From Hyphococcus sp. (GTDB lineage: Bacteria > Pseudomonadota > Alphaproteobacteria > Caulobacterales > Parvularculaceae): a stretch of 21,109 nucleotides of DNA. The translations under genes and the position numbers were made by a program. The notes beneath the pieces are model-generated. The model was given only the letters and a program-made list of their open reading frames with translations. It did not search any database and was not told where the DNA came from. How positions within the stretch are numbered: the first letter of the stretch is position 1; the number at the start of each line of letters is the position of its first letter. This document shows, one piece after another, positions 6,323 to 13,692 of the stretch. Location: contig BQJG01000055.1 in assembly GCA_021604585.1 (NCBI GenBank), positions 1 through 21,109 on the forward strand, given 5' to 3'.

Positions 6323-8170
6323 ATGATGATTCACCGGCTTCCGGCCGGCGCGGTGAACCGCATCGCAGCGGGCGAGGTGATTGAACGTCCCGCCGCCGTG
6401 GTCAAAGAGCTGGTTGAAAATTCTGTGGACGCGGGCGCCACGCGCATCGACATCGAGATTGAGCATGGCGGCAAGTCGCGGCTTGCGGTGACCGACGATG
6501 GCTGCGGCATGAGCGGCGACGATCTGCTGCTCGCGGTTGAACGCCATGCAACGTCAAAACTTAAGCCCGGCGCTGACGGCGATTATGATCTGATGAACAT
6601 CGCGACGATGGGCTTTCGCGGCGAAGCGCTGCCGTCAATTGGCGCCGTAGCGCGCTTGTCGATCACCTCCCGCGCCGCAGGTGAAAATGAAGCCTGGTCG
6701 ATTAGCGTTGAAGGCGGCGTTTTGTCGGGGCCCGCGCCAGCGGCCTTTGGCGGACATGGAACGCGTATCGAGGTGCGCGATCTTTTTTATGCGACGCCGG
6801 CGCGGTTAAAATTTTTAAAATCAGACCAGGCTGAAACGACGGCGATTGGCGAGACAGTGCGGCGATTGGCAATGGCGCGGCACGATATCGCCTTTACGCT
6901 GACTTCTTCAGGACGCAAATTATTGAACCTGTCTGCTGAGGCGCCGGGTGAGGATGGCCGGTTGCGCCGTCTCGCCGCGATTATGGGCCAGGAGTTTGGC
7001 GATAATGCGCTCGCTATCAACGCCGAGCGCGACGGGGCGAGCGTATCTGGCTTTGCAGGGCTGCCGACTTACAATCGAGGTTTGCCTGACAAACAGTTTT
7101 TGTTCGTGAACGGACGGCCGGTGCGCGACAAGCTGATCGTCGGCGCGATCCGGGGCGCGTATGCCGACTTTCTCGCCCGCGACCGGCATCCGGCGGTGGC
7201 GCTGTTTGTGGCGCTTCCCGCCGAAATGGTCGATGTCAACGTACATCCGGCGAAAACAGAGGTGCGTTTTCGCGATGCCGGCGGCGTTAGAGGCTTGTTG
7301 ATTGGCGCTTTGCGGCATGCGCTGGCTGAGGCCGGGCATCGCGCGTCAACAACAGTCAGTTCGTTTGCGCTTGGCAAGATGGCGCCGCAGCCGGGCGGTT
7401 CGGTCTCAACCATGGGCGGCGCGTATCGACCGTCCTACGGCGCGCAGCCCAATCCTTATTTTCGCGACAGCTTCGCGCCGCTTGCCGGTGCGGCGGGCCT
7501 CAATGACCACTCACGCGAATTTTCCGGCGCAGATGCACCGAGCGCGCGGGTCGAATCCGATGCCCGGCAATTGGAACAAACATATCTGGAGCATCCGCTC
7601 GGCGCGGCGCGTGCGCAGTTGCATGAAACGTATATCGTGGCGCAGACGCCTGACGGGCTGGTCATTGTCGATCAGCATGCCGCTCATGAGCGGCTGGTTT
7701 ATGAACGCATGAAAGCAGCGCTGTCGCAGGGCAATGTCGCCAGCCAGGGATTGCTGCTGCCTGAAATAGTTGATCTCTCTACGGATGATATGGAGAGGCT
7801 GGCGCCAAGGCTTGACGAGTTTGCAGCGCTCGGTCTTGTCATGGAGCGGTTTGGCGACGACGCAGTGATGGTTCGCGAAACGCCCGCCATGCTTGGCGAA
7901 GTCAACATTAAAGGGCTTGTGCAATCGCTTTGCGATGATCTGGCGTCGCTGGGACAGGGGCTCGCCTTGAAAGAGCGCCTTGAAGAGGTTTGCTCGTCAA
8001 TGGCCTGTCATGGCTCGGTGCGCGCCGGTCGCCGCCTCAATGGCGAAGAAATGAATGCCTTGTTGCGCCAGATGGAGGCGACGCCGCATTCCGGTCAATG
8101 CAACCATGGCCGCCCGACTTATGTTGAATTGAAACTCGCAGACATTGAACGGCTGTTTGGCCGGCGCTAA
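6323..8170 (+). CDS. mutL: DNA mismatch repair protein MutL, endonuclease type
   Basis: Cytoplasmic mismatch-repair ATPase that links MutS recognition to strand incision. The N-terminal GHKL ATPase has NRIAAGEVIERPA near the start, ELVENSVDAG (catalytic Glu about residue 32), DDGCGM, HATSKL, GFRGEALPSIGAV and GHGTRIEVRDLFYATPARLKFL. After a poorly conserved linker, the C-terminal dimerisation domain carries the metal-endonuclease signature DQHA-x2-E-x4-E at about 450-461, plus ACHGSVR (561-567) and CNHGRP (593-598). MutL of this kind nicks DNA itself, as expected where MutH is absent. I chose 6323 because MMIHRLP aligns with the usual family N-terminus; an in-frame ATG at 6287 would add 12 residues, and neither has a clear ribosome binding site. 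The length (615 aa) is normal. Confidence 0.96.
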   Translation: MMIHRLPAGAVNRIAAGEVIERPAAVVKELVENSVDAGATRIDIEIEHGGKSRLAVTDDGCGMSGDDLLLAVERHATSKLKPGADGDYDLMNIATMGFRGEALPSIGAVARLSITSRAAGENEAWSISVEGGVLSGPAPAAFGGHGTRIEVRDLFYATPARLKFLKSDQAETTAIGETVRRLAMARHDIAFTLTSSGRKLLNLSAEAPGEDGRLRRLAAIMGQEFGDNALAINAERDGASVSGFAGLPTYNRGLPDKQFLFVNGRPVRDKLIVGAIRGAYADFLARDRHPAVALFVALPAEMVDVNVHPAKTEVRFRDAGGVRGLLIGALRHALAEAGHRASTTVSSFALGKMAPQPGGSVSTMGGAYRPSYGAQPNPYFRDSFAPLAGAAGLNDHSREFSGADAPSARVESDARQLEQTYLEHPLGAARAQLHETYIVAQTPDGLVIVDQHAAHERLVYERMKAALSQGNVASQGLLLPEIVDLSTDDMERLAPRLDEFAALGLVMERFGDDAVMVRETPAMLGEVNIKGLVQSLCDDLASLGQGLALKERLEEVCSSMACHGSVRAGRRLNGEEMNALLRQMEATPHSGQCNHGRPTYVELKLADIERLFGRR

Positions 8171-8185
8171 CCGGCCAAACGTTTT
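8156..8185 (+). terminator. Terminator hairpin enclosing the mutL stop codon
   Basis: The perfect 9-bp stem TTTGGCCGG (8156-8164) / CCGGCCAAA (8171-8179) has a 6-nt loop CGCTAA that contains the mutL TAA, and is followed by CGTTTT. The T-tract is short, so strength is uncertain. The 5' arm encodes the last residues of MutL. Confidence 0.6.
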
Positions 8186-8200
8186 CGCTGACATGGGCGA

Positions 8201-9454
8201 TTAGAACGGTTCGGTGCCAATCGGTCCCAGCGCTTCGATTCGCAACCAATAACGTAGGGTGTCTCCCTGCGTGACAAGCCAACCGACAGAGATTTGTGCG
8301 TTATGGACATTTTCACCTGTCGGAACATTGGAAAACGTCACTTCCTCGTCGCCGCTGGAGTTATCGGCTTTCTTTTCCGCCACGCGGTGAATAAACCAGC
8401 CGTTTGAAAGGCTTATTTCATACCGGTCCGTACCTGTGTCGTCGCCGATAGCGGCATCACAATTGCCATGCGTGCCGTATATAGTCGGCTTCGGGCTCGG
8501 CGGTGCTGGCGAACCCAGTGCGATATTCGGAATGCCGGCGCATAAGGCGCCAACGCTGCCAACCTGGTTGCAATTATTAGCGTTGCCGTCGGAGCCACAA
8601 CTCAGGACACGCACGCTAGGGTCGTCCATCGTCAAGATGCGCTTCGCAAATGGGCGGGCATATTGATATGTGACCGAGGGACTCCATTTATTCTGCTGCC
8701 AGTTCAGCACTCGAACGGAAACTGGTGTCACGACATTCGGCGCGCCGCCGAGATTAGTCGGCAAAACGCCGCTGATGCGCGTCTCGCTCCATTGGGTGTC
8801 CAAAAGATAAACAGGGTTGGGTCCGATGCCGGAAAGCTCAATCACGCCAGATTCGCCAAAGCCCTTGCCTTTGAGGCTAAGCCGTCCACCCGGGGCCAGT
8901 ACGCCCGGTCCAGCCCATATTTTACTGCCGTTGGTTTCCGCCGGCACAAAAGCGTGGTCGGTAATTTTCGGCAGATATCGAAATGTTTTGCGGTCGGGCG
9001 CTACGGTTGCTTTGGACGGTTGGGCAGGCACTCTTGTAAGGCCGCCTCGCTGCGGAACAATTTGGGCGTTTAGTCCAGGGTCCGAGCCGCTGCCGCCTAT
9101 GACGATTTGAACGGTTTTCGGTCCGTTTGTGCATGGCGCGCTAATGGCTCCCTCGGCAGTTATGGTAATCGTGTAAGTTCCGGCGCTGGCATAGGCGTGA
9201 TCAAAACTGAGACCGGGCGTAATGAGCAAGACAGAGTCTTCTTGTTGGCCATCGCCGTACTGGAGCACTGCGAAACAACTTGTCGCGCCAGATTTCTGTA
9301 TGGAAATTGTCACAACCTGATTTACGTCCGCCTGGGTTGGCGAGACTGAAATGCCCTCGATAACATTCGCGCTCGCCACCGAGAACAAGGCTGGAAGGAC
9401 GAAAGTGAAGATGGCGATAATGAATGCAGATAAAGCGGTTGTTGCACGCGTCAT
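8201..9454 (-). CDS. Secreted protein with PKD-like and IPT/TIG-like domains
   Basis: A 417-residue exported protein of unknown function. It has a Sec signal peptide (residues 1 to about 30, charged MTR, hydrophobic core, likely cleavage after ASA). Next is a PKD-like immunoglobulin fold (about 31-120: VSPTQADVNQVVTI, LQYGDGQ, FDHAYASAGTYTITI). A linker is followed by an IPT/TIG-like segment (about 185-280: LAPGGRLSLKGKGFG, TQWSETRISGVLP). A Cys-rich C-terminal part (LSCGSDGNANNC, GALCAG, HGNCDAAIG) suggests disulfides. I chose the ATG at 9454 because AAGGAGAG sits 6-7 nt upstream; an upstream extension to 9568 lacks this and would bury the signal peptide. No LPXTG-like, PEP-CTERM or type IX sorting tail is seen. 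It is convergent with mutL and divergent from the gene at 9721. Confidence 0.75.
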   Translation of the reverse strand: MTRATTALSAFIIAIFTFVLPALFSVASANVIEGISVSPTQADVNQVVTISIQKSGATSCFAVLQYGDGQQEDSVLLITPGLSFDHAYASAGTYTITITAEGAISAPCTNGPKTVQIVIGGSGSDPGLNAQIVPQRGGLTRVPAQPSKATVAPDRKTFRYLPKITDHAFVPAETNGSKIWAGPGVLAPGGRLSLKGKGFGESGVIELSGIGPNPVYLLDTQWSETRISGVLPTNLGGAPNVVTPVSVRVLNWQQNKWSPSVTYQYARPFAKRILTMDDPSVRVLSCGSDGNANNCNQVGSVGALCAGIPNIALGSPAPPSPKPTIYGTHGNCDAAIGDDTGTDRYEISLSNGWFIHRVAEKKADNSSGDEEVTFSNVPTGENVHNAQISVGWLVTQGDTLRYWLRIEALGPIGTEPF

Positions 9455-9720
9455 GTCGACTCTCCTTTTCGATGGTCCGGCCAACAAGGAGATCGGCGCA
9501 AAACAGGCGCTAGTGCCCCGCAAACCGAACGCAACAATACAGACTTTGGAAATGCCGCCCGCTTGCACTCATGGGCGAAAGCAATTGACAAAATGATAAG
9601 GCGAGCAGGTTTTAGAGTCCATCGATAGGATTAGCAGATCATGGCGCAAAAGCCGCCGGCCAGTTGCGAAATTCTCAAAAAGGGCTGAAAATCTTTGCCA
9701 ATGACCAGAGGGGCATAAGC

Positions 9721-10374
9721 ATGAAATTACACAATTTTACGATACTTGCAGCAAGTTTGACCTTGTGGGCAGGAAGTACGCCAACGGCAGCAGCGGCGCC
9801 TCGAGAGGCCATCGGCACGCATCCAAAACAGCAAGAACTCTACGAACCCATGACGCCGTTCGTAAAACTGGCCGGGCGCGCCTGGCGCGGCGAAGGAACC
9901 GGACCGGACGGCAAGCCTATTGTGGATATTGCGCTTTATGAATTCATTCTTGGCGGCCGCGCGTTTCAATCAACTCATCGGATCGAAAATGGAGCCTATG
10001 GCGGGCGGACCATATTTTTCTACGATGAGGGCGCGAAAAAATACATCTACCATTATTTCACCACTGCGGGATTTCACACTGTCGGAGAGATCACGCCAAC
10101 ACAAACGGGCTTCGCGGCCACAGAAGAGGTTGTGGGTCATCCCGAATTCATCGAAGTGCAGTCTGAGATGATCATTGACCGGGATGAAGCGGGTCCGATC
10201 CTTCGTGTGGAATCAAGCCACGTGCGCAAGGACGGCGAAACGTCAGCCGGTGACGTGCTTGTGTATCGCGAGATTGATCCGAAGGGGATATTGCTGTTTG
10301 ACGAAGCTGACGCCCTGTTCGGCAAACGGACAGGCATTAAGAATTCTCACGACAAATACAAAGATGAAGATTGA
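9721..10374 (+). CDS. Secreted calycin-like (DUF1579-like) protein coupled to a deiodinase-type nitroreductase
   Basis: A 217-residue exported protein. The signal peptide covers residues 1 to about 26 (MKLHNFTIL start, cleavage near TAAAA-P). The mature part begins with a segment of the kind LAGRAWRGEGTGPDGKP followed by alternating hydrophobic strands (ALYEFILGGRAFQSTHRI, GGRTIFFYDEG, KYIYHYFTTAGFHTVGEI), resembling DUF1579/lipocalin-like beta-barrels. I assign this by pattern only, with moderate confidence. The ATG at 9721 follows AGAGGGG at a good distance; the frame extends to 9664 but that would spoil the signal peptide. The stop overlaps the next start as TGATG, so the two genes are almost certainly co-translated. 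A possible promoter is TTGCGA (9664-9669), 17 bp, GAAAAT (9687-9692). The mature protein may bind a small hydrophobic ligand; that is inference. Confidence 0.7.
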   Translation: MKLHNFTILAASLTLWAGSTPTAAAAPREAIGTHPKQQELYEPMTPFVKLAGRAWRGEGTGPDGKPIVDIALYEFILGGRAFQSTHRIENGAYGGRTIFFYDEGAKKYIYHYFTTAGFHTVGEITPTQTGFAATEEVVGHPEFIEVQSEMIIDRDEAGPILRVESSHVRKDGETSAGDVLVYREIDPKGILLFDEADALFGKRTGIKNSHDKYKDED

Positions 10375-11057
10375 TGACGGACGAAAAATACACGCTGCTT
10401 TCCGATCTCGGCGATTTCGATGCGCGGAGCGATGATGAAATGCACGTCCGATCCGAGGCGTTTTTCGATGAGATCAAATGCCGCCACACGATCCGAGACT
10501 TTACCGAGCAGCCGGTGTCGCGCGAAGTGATGGAAAACTGCATCGCTGCGGCGGGACGCGCCCCATCAGGCGCAAACCACCAGCCCTGGTTTTTCGGACT
10601 TGTCGGCGATCCGAAAGTGAAGCGCCTCATTCGTCTTGCCGCGGAAGAAGAAGAACGCGCCTTTTACGCCGGGCGGGCGGGCGAAGAATGGCTCGATGCG
10701 CTGGACCCGCTTGGCACAGGGCCGGAAAAGCCATTTCTTGAAACCGCGCCGTGGCTTATTGCGGTGTTCGCCCAGCGCCGCGGCGGCGTCGCGGCCGGCA
10801 TGGACAAGAAAAACTATTATCTCCATGAAAGTGTCGGCATTGCCTGCGGATTCCTGATCGCCGCTTTGCATCATGCCGGATTGGCCACGCTGACTCACAC
10901 GCCAAACCCCATGAGTTTCTTATCAAAAACGCTTGGTCGTCCGGCGACGGAAAAACCATATTTGCTTGTGGTCGCTGGCCACCCTGCGCCAGATGCAACG
11001 GTGCCGCGTCACGCGCAGATTAAAAAGCCGCTCCACGATATCATGAAAGTCTATTAA
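10374..11057 (+). CDS. Nitroreductase-fold FMN protein of the iodotyrosine deiodinase type
   Basis: A 227-residue cytoplasmic flavoprotein. Nitroreductase-superfamily features are RHTIRDF (37-43, phosphate-binding Arg of FMN), APSGANHQPW (63-72), HESVGIACGFLIAALHHAGL (151-170) and LTHTPNPM (173-180). Along its length it aligns with animal iodotyrosine deiodinase (IYD) from memory: the E-x3-Y lid motif is Glu94/Tyr98 (human Glu157/Tyr161), and Lys119 lies 21 residues after the Tyr, exactly as human Lys182. These three residues contact the zwitterion of halotyrosine in IYD, so a reductive dehalogenase for halotyrosines is plausible. The human N-terminal membrane anchor is absent. The start is the ATG that overlaps the previous stop (TGATG); a TTG directly before it is an alternative. 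Catalytic identity is inferred, family membership is secure. Confidence 0.88.
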   Translation: MTDEKYTLLSDLGDFDARSDDEMHVRSEAFFDEIKCRHTIRDFTEQPVSREVMENCIAAAGRAPSGANHQPWFFGLVGDPKVKRLIRLAAEEEERAFYAGRAGEEWLDALDPLGTGPEKPFLETAPWLIAVFAQRRGGVAAGMDKKNYYLHESVGIACGFLIAALHHAGLATLTHTPNPMSFLSKTLGRPATEKPYLLVVAGHPAPDATVPRHAQIKKPLHDIMKVY

Positions 11058-11195
11058 GCGTTCTTTCCCCGCCTGGCTGCGTCTTTGCGTCAACTGCAAA
11101 TCAGTCTAGCCCTGAAGCAGGATTGATTCGATCCCGCAGTGGGGCGGCTTGAATCGCACTGGTTTGTGTCGCGCAGGCAAGAGAGGGAGGCCCCG

Positions 11196-11600
11196 ATGGG
11201 CATGATCAAGGAATTTCAGGACTTCGCCGTCAAAGGCAATGTGGTTGACATGGCGGTCGGCATCATCATTGGCGGCGCCTTCGGCACGATCGTCAAATCG
11301 CTGGTTGACGACATCATCATGCCGCCGATCGGCATGGCGCTCGGCAATGTGGACTTTTCAAACATCGTCATCACCCTGCAGCAGGCGACGGCGGACACCG
11401 AAGCGGTGACGATGAATATTGGTTCGTTCATCAACAACGTCATATCTTTCCTGATCGTTGCATGGGCCGTCTTTATGCTGGTCAAGGGCATGAACAGCCT
11501 GAAGAAAAAGGAAGAGGCCGCGCCCGCTGCGCCGCCAGCGCCAACCAAATCAGAGGTTCTGCTCACCGAGATTCGCGACGCCTTAAAGGCTCGAGGTTAA
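11196..11600 (+). CDS. mscL: Large-conductance mechanosensitive channel MscL
   Basis: Inner-membrane homo-oligomeric channel that opens under hypo-osmotic shock to release solutes. The protein has 134 residues, normal for the family. The N-terminal amphipathic helix and first membrane helix read GMIKEFQDFAVKGNVVDMAVG, followed by the glycine-rich pore lining (GIIIGGAFGTIVKSL) and the DDIIMPPIG stretch. A periplasmic loop with QQATADTEA, the second helix (FINNVISFLIVAWAVFMLVKG) and a cytoplasmic Ala/Pro-rich tail with a final helix complete it. The ATG at 11196 is chosen because GAGGGAGG is just upstream; an in-frame ATG at 11139 would add a non-homologous 19 residues. It is monocistronic, with a palindromic repeat and a terminator after the stop. 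Confidence 0.96.
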   Translation: MGMIKEFQDFAVKGNVVDMAVGIIIGGAFGTIVKSLVDDIIMPPIGMALGNVDFSNIVITLQQATADTEAVTMNIGSFINNVISFLIVAWAVFMLVKGMNSLKKKEEAAPAAPPAPTKSEVLLTEIRDALKARG

Positions 11601-11609
11601 TCAATTTTC

Positions 11610-11654
11610 GCATGATCGAACCGGAAAACCGGTTTCCACTTTTCCTGATCATGC
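11610..11654. repeat. 45-bp intergenic palindromic repeat (Rhizobiales-type REP-like)
   Basis: The element has perfect 8-bp terminal inverted repeats (GCATGATC at 11610-11617, GATCATGC at 11647-11654) and an inner palindrome AACCGG-AAAA-CCGGTT. It resembles, from memory, the intergenic GCATGATC...CCGGTT...GATCATGC palindromes that are abundant in Rhizobiales and some other Alphaproteobacteria. Only one copy is in this window. Confidence 0.65.
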
Positions 11655-11687
11655 TCAGCCGAACTACCCCTACCCAGTGAGAAACGG

Positions 11688-11723
11688 CCCGGCCTCCGAG
11701 AAATTGGGGGCCGGGTTTTTTTT
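11688..11723 (+). terminator. Intrinsic terminator after mscL
   Basis: A 10-bp stem, CCCGGCCTCC (11688-11697) with GGGGGCCGGG (11706-11715), containing one G-T wobble, has an 8-nt loop and is followed by eight T residues (11716-11723). Confidence 0.88.
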
Positions 11724-11726
11724 GCA

Positions 11727-11767
11727 GGCGCTGACAGAACAAGGGCGCTGACAGAACAAGGGCGCTG
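11727..11767 (+). repeat. 17-bp tandem direct repeat, 2.4 copies
   Basis: GGCGCTGACAGAACAAG occurs at 11727-11743 and 11744-11760 with no mismatch, then a 7-bp partial copy (11761-11767). It lies between the mscL terminator and the candidate lepA promoter, so it may be neutral slippage or affect lepA upstream DNA. Confidence 0.9.
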
Positions 11768-11770
11768 CAG

Positions 11771-11799
11771 TTGTCCCGGGCGCGGCCCCCGTCTATATG
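11771..11799 (+). promoter_or_regulatory. Candidate lepA promoter
   Basis: TTGTCC (11771-11776) and TATATG (11794-11799) with a 17-bp spacer; 4 of 6 consensus matches in each hexamer. The predicted start near 11806 leaves a leader of about 40 nt. Prediction only. Confidence 0.4.
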
Positions 11800-11847
11800 C
11801 CTCGCTCGCCCCCGGACTTTCCGGCCCGTTCTCAGTTTCAGTGAATC

Positions 11848-13647
11848 ATGACGCCGCTCAAAAACATCCGCAATTTCTCCATCGTCGCCCATATCGATCA
11901 TGGCAAATCGACCCTCGCCGACCGCCTGATCCAGGTGACCGGGGGGCTGACCAGCCGTGAGATGAAGGAGCAGGTGCTCGATTCCATGGAGATCGAGCGC
12001 GAGCGCGGCATCACCATCAAGGCCCAGACCGTACGGCTGAAATATCAGGCGGCGGACGGCGAGACCTATGTTCTCAACCTCATCGACACGCCGGGCCATG
12101 TGGACTTCACCTATGAAGTCTCGCGCTCGCTTTCGGCCTGCGAGGGCGCGCTTCTGGTGGTCGACGCCAGCCAGGGCGTCGAGGCGCAGACGCTCGCCAA
12201 TGTCTATCAGGCGATCGACGTCAATCTCGAAATTGTTCCTGTACTGAACAAGGTCGACTTGCCGGCCGCTGAGCCCGAGCGCGTTAAAGCGCAGATCGAA
12301 GACGTCATTGGCATCGACGCATCGGAGGCGCTTGAAATTTCCGCCAAGACCGGCGTCGGCGTGCCTGCGGTGCTCGAAGCGATCGTGACGCGCCTGCCGG
12401 CGCCGGCAGGCGATGCGGCCGCGCCCTTGAAGGCGCTGCTGGTCGACAGCTGGTACGATCCCTATCTCGGCGTGGTCGTCCTCGTGCGCGTCATTGACGG
12501 CGTCCTGAAAAAAGGCATGCGCATCCGCATGATGGGCGCGAAGGCCGTTTACACCGTCGATCAGGTGGGCGTGTCGACGCCGAAGAAAACGCCGGTTGCG
12601 GAATTGGGCCCTGGCGAAATCGGCTATCTGACTGCGCAGATCAAGGAAGTCGCCGATACGGCTGTGGGCGACACCATCACCGATGACCGGCGGCCCTGCG
12701 ACAAGGCGCTGGCCGGGTTTAAACCCTCCGTACCCGTTGTTTTTTGCGGCATCTTTCCAGTTGACGCCAATGATTTCGAGGATCTGCGCGAAGCCATGGG
12801 CAAGCTGCGCCTCAATGATGCGAGCTTTGAATTTGAAATGGAAACCTCTGCGGCGCTGGGCTTTGGCTTTCGCTGCGGTTTTCTCGGCTTGCTGCACCTG
12901 GAGATCATTCGCGAGCGACTGGAGCGCGAGTTCAACCTCGATCTCATCACCACAGCGCCAAGCGTCGTCTATGACATTTTCCTGACCGATGGTTCAAAGA
13001 TTGAACTCCATAACCCCGCCGACCTGCCGGACCCGGTGCGCATCGATCATATGGAAGAACCATGGATCAAGGCGACCATTATGGCGCCTGACGAATATCT
13101 CGGCGGCATTTTGAAACTCTGTGAAGAGCGGCGCGGCATTCAGAAAGATCTGACCTATGCCGGTTCGCGCGCCATGGTGGTTTATGAATTGCCGCTCAAC
13201 GAAGTGGTGTTCGATTTTTACGACCGGCTGAAATCCGTTTCCAAAGGTTACGCCAGTTTCGATTATCAGATTACGGATCATCGCGCCGGCGATCTTGTTA
13301 AAATGCAAGTGCTGGTGAATGAAGAGCCGGTCGATGCGCTGTCGATGATCGTGCACCGCGACAAGGCGGACTATCGCGGCCGCGGCATGTGCGAGAAACT
13401 GAAAGATTTGATTCCGCGCCACCAGTTCAAAATCCCGATCCAGGCGGCCATTGGCGGGCGCGTGATTGCGCGCGAAACGATCTCCGCGCTGCGCAAGGAC
13501 GTCACCGCGAAATGCTATGGCGGTGATGCTTCGCGAAAGCGCAAGCTTCTCGACAAGCAAAAAGAAGGGAAGAAAAAGATGCGCCAGTTTGGCCGCGTCG
13601 AAATCCCTCAGGAGGCCTTTATCAAGGCGCTGAAAATCGACAGTTAA
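11848..13647 (+). CDS. lepA: Elongation factor 4 (LepA), back-translocating GTPase
   Basis: Ribosome-associated translational GTPase, 599 residues, the usual length. G motifs are all present: AHIDHGKST (14-22), RERGITI (effector region), DTPGH (80-84), NKVD (134-137) and SAKTG. These are followed by the beta-barrel domain II, EF-G-like domains III and V, and the LepA-specific C-terminal domain with the basic stretch GGDASRKRKLLDKQKEGK and the family ending RQFGRVEIPQEAFI. The ATG at 11848 begins at the conserved N-terminus (TPLKNIRNFSIVAHI). The ribosome binding site is poor (TTCAGTGAATC), so initiation may be inefficient or assisted by structure. It is monocistronic and convergent with the sterol-desaturase family gene 45 bp downstream. 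Confidence 0.98.
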   Translation: MTPLKNIRNFSIVAHIDHGKSTLADRLIQVTGGLTSREMKEQVLDSMEIERERGITIKAQTVRLKYQAADGETYVLNLIDTPGHVDFTYEVSRSLSACEGALLVVDASQGVEAQTLANVYQAIDVNLEIVPVLNKVDLPAAEPERVKAQIEDVIGIDASEALEISAKTGVGVPAVLEAIVTRLPAPAGDAAAPLKALLVDSWYDPYLGVVVLVRVIDGVLKKGMRIRMMGAKAVYTVDQVGVSTPKKTPVAELGPGEIGYLTAQIKEVADTAVGDTITDDRRPCDKALAGFKPSVPVVFCGIFPVDANDFEDLREAMGKLRLNDASFEFEMETSAALGFGFRCGFLGLLHLEIIRERLEREFNLDLITTAPSVVYDIFLTDGSKIELHNPADLPDPVRIDHMEEPWIKATIMAPDEYLGGILKLCEERRGIQKDLTYAGSRAMVVYELPLNEVVFDFYDRLKSVSKGYASFDYQITDHRAGDLVKMQVLVNEEPVDALSMIVHRDKADYRGRGMCEKLKDLIPRHQFKIPIQAAIGGRVIARETISALRKDVTAKCYGGDASRKRKLLDKQKEGKKKMRQFGRVEIPQEAFIKALKIDS

Positions 13648-13692
13648 GCGAGGCGGCTTTTCGCCCCGCCGGTCTCCTGCATTCTCGTTCGC

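Noticed and set aside
9455..9568. Upstream extension of the PKD-like protein
   Set aside because: A strong AAGGAGAG ribosome binding site and a normal signal peptide place the start at 9454.
11727..11767. Possible CRISPR-like array
   Set aside because: The units are directly adjacent with no spacers and only 2.4 copies; it is a simple tandem repeat.
11563..12897. Long open frame (444 codons) on the minus strand opposite lepA
   Set aside because: It lies antisense to a secure lepA and has low-complexity His/Arg/Asp-rich translation without recognisable domains; typical of high-GC antisense frames.
13648..13692. Terminator between lepA and the sterol-desaturase family gene
   Set aside because: A short GGCGG/CCGCC pairing exists, but no T-tract follows on either strand.
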